Below are positions 61,167-62,345 of a stretch of 62,345 nucleotides of DNA, in pieces; the first letter of the stretch is position 1, and each line of letters begins with the position of its first letter. A model generated the notes under the pieces. It ran no database searches. It had not been told where the DNA came from and saw nothing but the letters and a program-made list of their open reading frames with translations. Source of the stretch: Prevotella sp. (lineage in GTDB: Bacteria; Bacteroidota; Bacteroidia; Bacteroidales; Bacteroidaceae); NCBI GenBank assembly GCA_017627765.1, contig JAGAGD010000011.1:1-62345 (forward strand). Direction: 5' to 3'. The position numbers and the translations under genes are program-made.

Positions 61167-61240
61167 TTATTTCAGAAACTCTTTTTGTTGTTCTATTTTT
61201 GACTGTAAATACATGAAAATCAACATTTAATGTTAATCTT

Positions 61241-61877
61241 GATGTTTCTGATATGTCAAAGATACTAATTTGAGTGGTATTCACAACAGTACCGTCAATA
61301 ATAACTTCTCGCTTACAGATGTTTCTGATATGTCAAAGATACTAATTTGAGTGATATTCACAACACCTAATTATTGGGGGGTGTAAACAAAAAAGATGTT
61401 TCTGATATGTCAAAGATACTAATTTGAGTGGTATTCACAACCGTCAGCAACTTCGAGTTGAACTCTTGCTCGATGTTTCTGATATGTCAAAGATTCTAAT
61501 TTGAGTGGTATTCACAACTCATTAACATGTTTATCCTTACCAACAAGAGATGTTTCTGATATGTCAAAGATACTAATTTGAGTGGTATTCACAACGACGA
61601 AGAGCAGACAGCAATGACAGATGAGATGTTTCTGATATGTCAAAGATACTAATTTGAGTGGTATTCACAACAATGAGAAGACAACGGCTTATCAATCTCG
61701 AGATGTTTCTGATATGTCAAAGCTACTAATTTGAGTGGTATTCACAACCGTTCTGATAGTAGTATTGTGATTGTTCAGGATGTTTCTGATATGTCAAAGA
61801 TACTAATTTGAGTGGTATTCACAACACTCTGACTGACGGCAACGCACATGAGGGTGATGTTTCTGATATGTCAAAGA
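61241..61877 (-). CRISPR. Type II-C CRISPR array: 8 full repeats, 1 truncated, 8 spacers
   Basis: Plus-strand repeats of 47 nt (GATGTTTCTG...TTCACAAC) start at 61241, 61318, 61395, 61472, 61549, 61625, 61702 and 61779. A ninth, at 61856-61877, keeps only the first 22 nt. The eight spacers are 30 nt, except the fifth with 29. Single-base variants occur in repeats 2, 4 and 7. The crRNA strand is minus: the tracrRNA anti-repeat pairs with GTTGTGAATACC, which is the 3' side of each spacer there. The truncated repeat is therefore at the transcription-proximal end. Each repeat also has a promoter-like sequence (see findings). I could not identify any spacer target. Confidence 0.97.
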
Positions 61878-61902
61878 CCCCAATGAAATCAAATATGTGC
61901 TG

Positions 61903-61933
61903 CAAAGATAATATAATTATCTGAGATTTCAAA
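61903..61933 (-). promoter_or_regulatory. Promoter at the right end of the CRISPR array
   Basis: On the minus strand TTTG (61930-61933) and TATCTTTG (61903-61910) are 19 nt apart. Transcription should start near 61896, about 20 nt before the truncated repeat, and would run through the array toward cas9. Confidence 0.75.
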
Positions 61934-62127
61934 TCTTGTTGTCAATATAAATTTAGATATGTGTTTTTTCTTTGATTTATTTTTGGCTCATTAACCTAAA
62001 TTTATCATTAATCATTATTCATTCATCTTTACTCATCCATGATGCGACGCCATAGTGGAAACACACTCCTCAGTCACTTCGTGCCAGCTCCCCTAAACTT
62101 AGGAGAGCAATTACTGCTTACAATCTG

Positions 62128-62345
62128 AAAGTTTTAAAATCACTCCGATTTTTTGACGGAAAAAGTAAAAAATCTTGACAAACGGAATTTTAATTCTAGA
62201 GAAAGATTTTCCGTTTGGCACGAGGCGAAATGCTAAAAAGCGTTTAATTGTTAATCAATCGGCTTAAACTATGTAAACGAACATAAGGAATGAAAAAGTG
62301 AAAGGTGTCCTTTCGCGATGCGAAACGTGGCATATCGCAGTGCGA
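62128..62345. repeat. Dispersed repeat element (copy B, inverted), cut by the window end
   Basis: In reverse complement this matches 37511-37728 with scattered substitutions and small indels. The last 60 bases hold the 22-nt hairpin units (TTTCGCGATGCGAAA, TATCGCAGTGCGA, with CGTGGCA and GTGTCC linkers). One arm is a perfect palindrome here (TTTCGC/GCGAAA) where copy A has a mismatch. Between the array and this element (61934-62127) are AT-rich DNA and a CTCCCCTAA/TTAGGAGAG token; no gene. Confidence 0.85.

Noticed and set aside
61138-61240. cas1 or cas2 remnant between cas9 and the array
   Set aside because: Only a terminator and about 75 bp of AT-rich DNA are there.

Overview
The window looks like a Bacteroidales chromosome, most likely Prevotella or a close relative. 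Reasons: AT-rich DNA; many upstream regions with the Bacteroidetes promoter form (TTTG or TTG, about 19-20 nt, then TAnnTTTG); few Shine-Dalgarno sites; a UpxY-type antiterminator ahead of a polysaccharide locus; lineage-typical proteins (long NusB, DUF5606, DUF4369/TlpA, separate carboxyltransferase subunit); and a type II-C Cas9 with a 47-nt repeat. The species is an inference.

Layout. (1) 1-22 kb, minus strand: a surface polysaccharide locus read from a UpxY-like antiterminator at 21.8 kb leftward through a small ORF, a DUF3791/DUF3990 pair, glf, a Wzx flippase, a coupled run of glycosyltransferases, acyltransferase and LicD, then an EpsG-type polymerase, more glycosyltransferases and an SDR epimerase. 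Its left half is interrupted by repeat mosaics, three copies of a four-helix-bundle (S23-type) gene, a DUF559 gene and gene remnants. (2) 22-29 kb: a CPA2 antiporter, a GxxExxY pseudogene, pepT, tRNA-Arg(CCG) with duplicated 3' end and terminator, dnaX. (3) 29-36.7 kb: a defence island with type III restriction-modification (mod, rhuM, res), an unknown membrane protein, a class III Fic protein and an ATPase remnant. (4) 37-57 kb: core genes: lptD, an HD-domain protein, a carboxyltransferase, queF and yhhQ under a preQ1-I riboswitch, a TlpA-like protein, a Na/Ca exchanger, hsp20, gpx, DUF5606, an acetyltransferase, the nusB-yajC-ybbR-coaE run, and divergently rplY-pth-S4-purN. (5) 57-62 kb: tracrRNA, cas9 and a short CRISPR array, with no cas1 or cas2 visible.

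The most unusual features are repeats. Intergenic DNA of the polysaccharide locus is built from a few tokens: hexamer tracts of GTTCCC/GTTAAC/GTTAAG type, a CCCCCTCTAA/TTAGAGGGGG palindrome, a GGCGTATGCC token and a CACGGATT/CACAGATT token. A composite of these sits in frame inside two different glycosyltransferase genes and encodes Asn-rich inserts, which resembles the in-frame palindromic elements of Rickettsia. A second element, a tandem of 22-nt hairpin units, occurs as a divergent inverted pair at 37.5 kb and at the right edge. In the CRISPR array most repeats carry a complete Bacteroidetes-type promoter pointing along the crRNA strand, so crRNAs may be transcribed one by one as in Neisseria.
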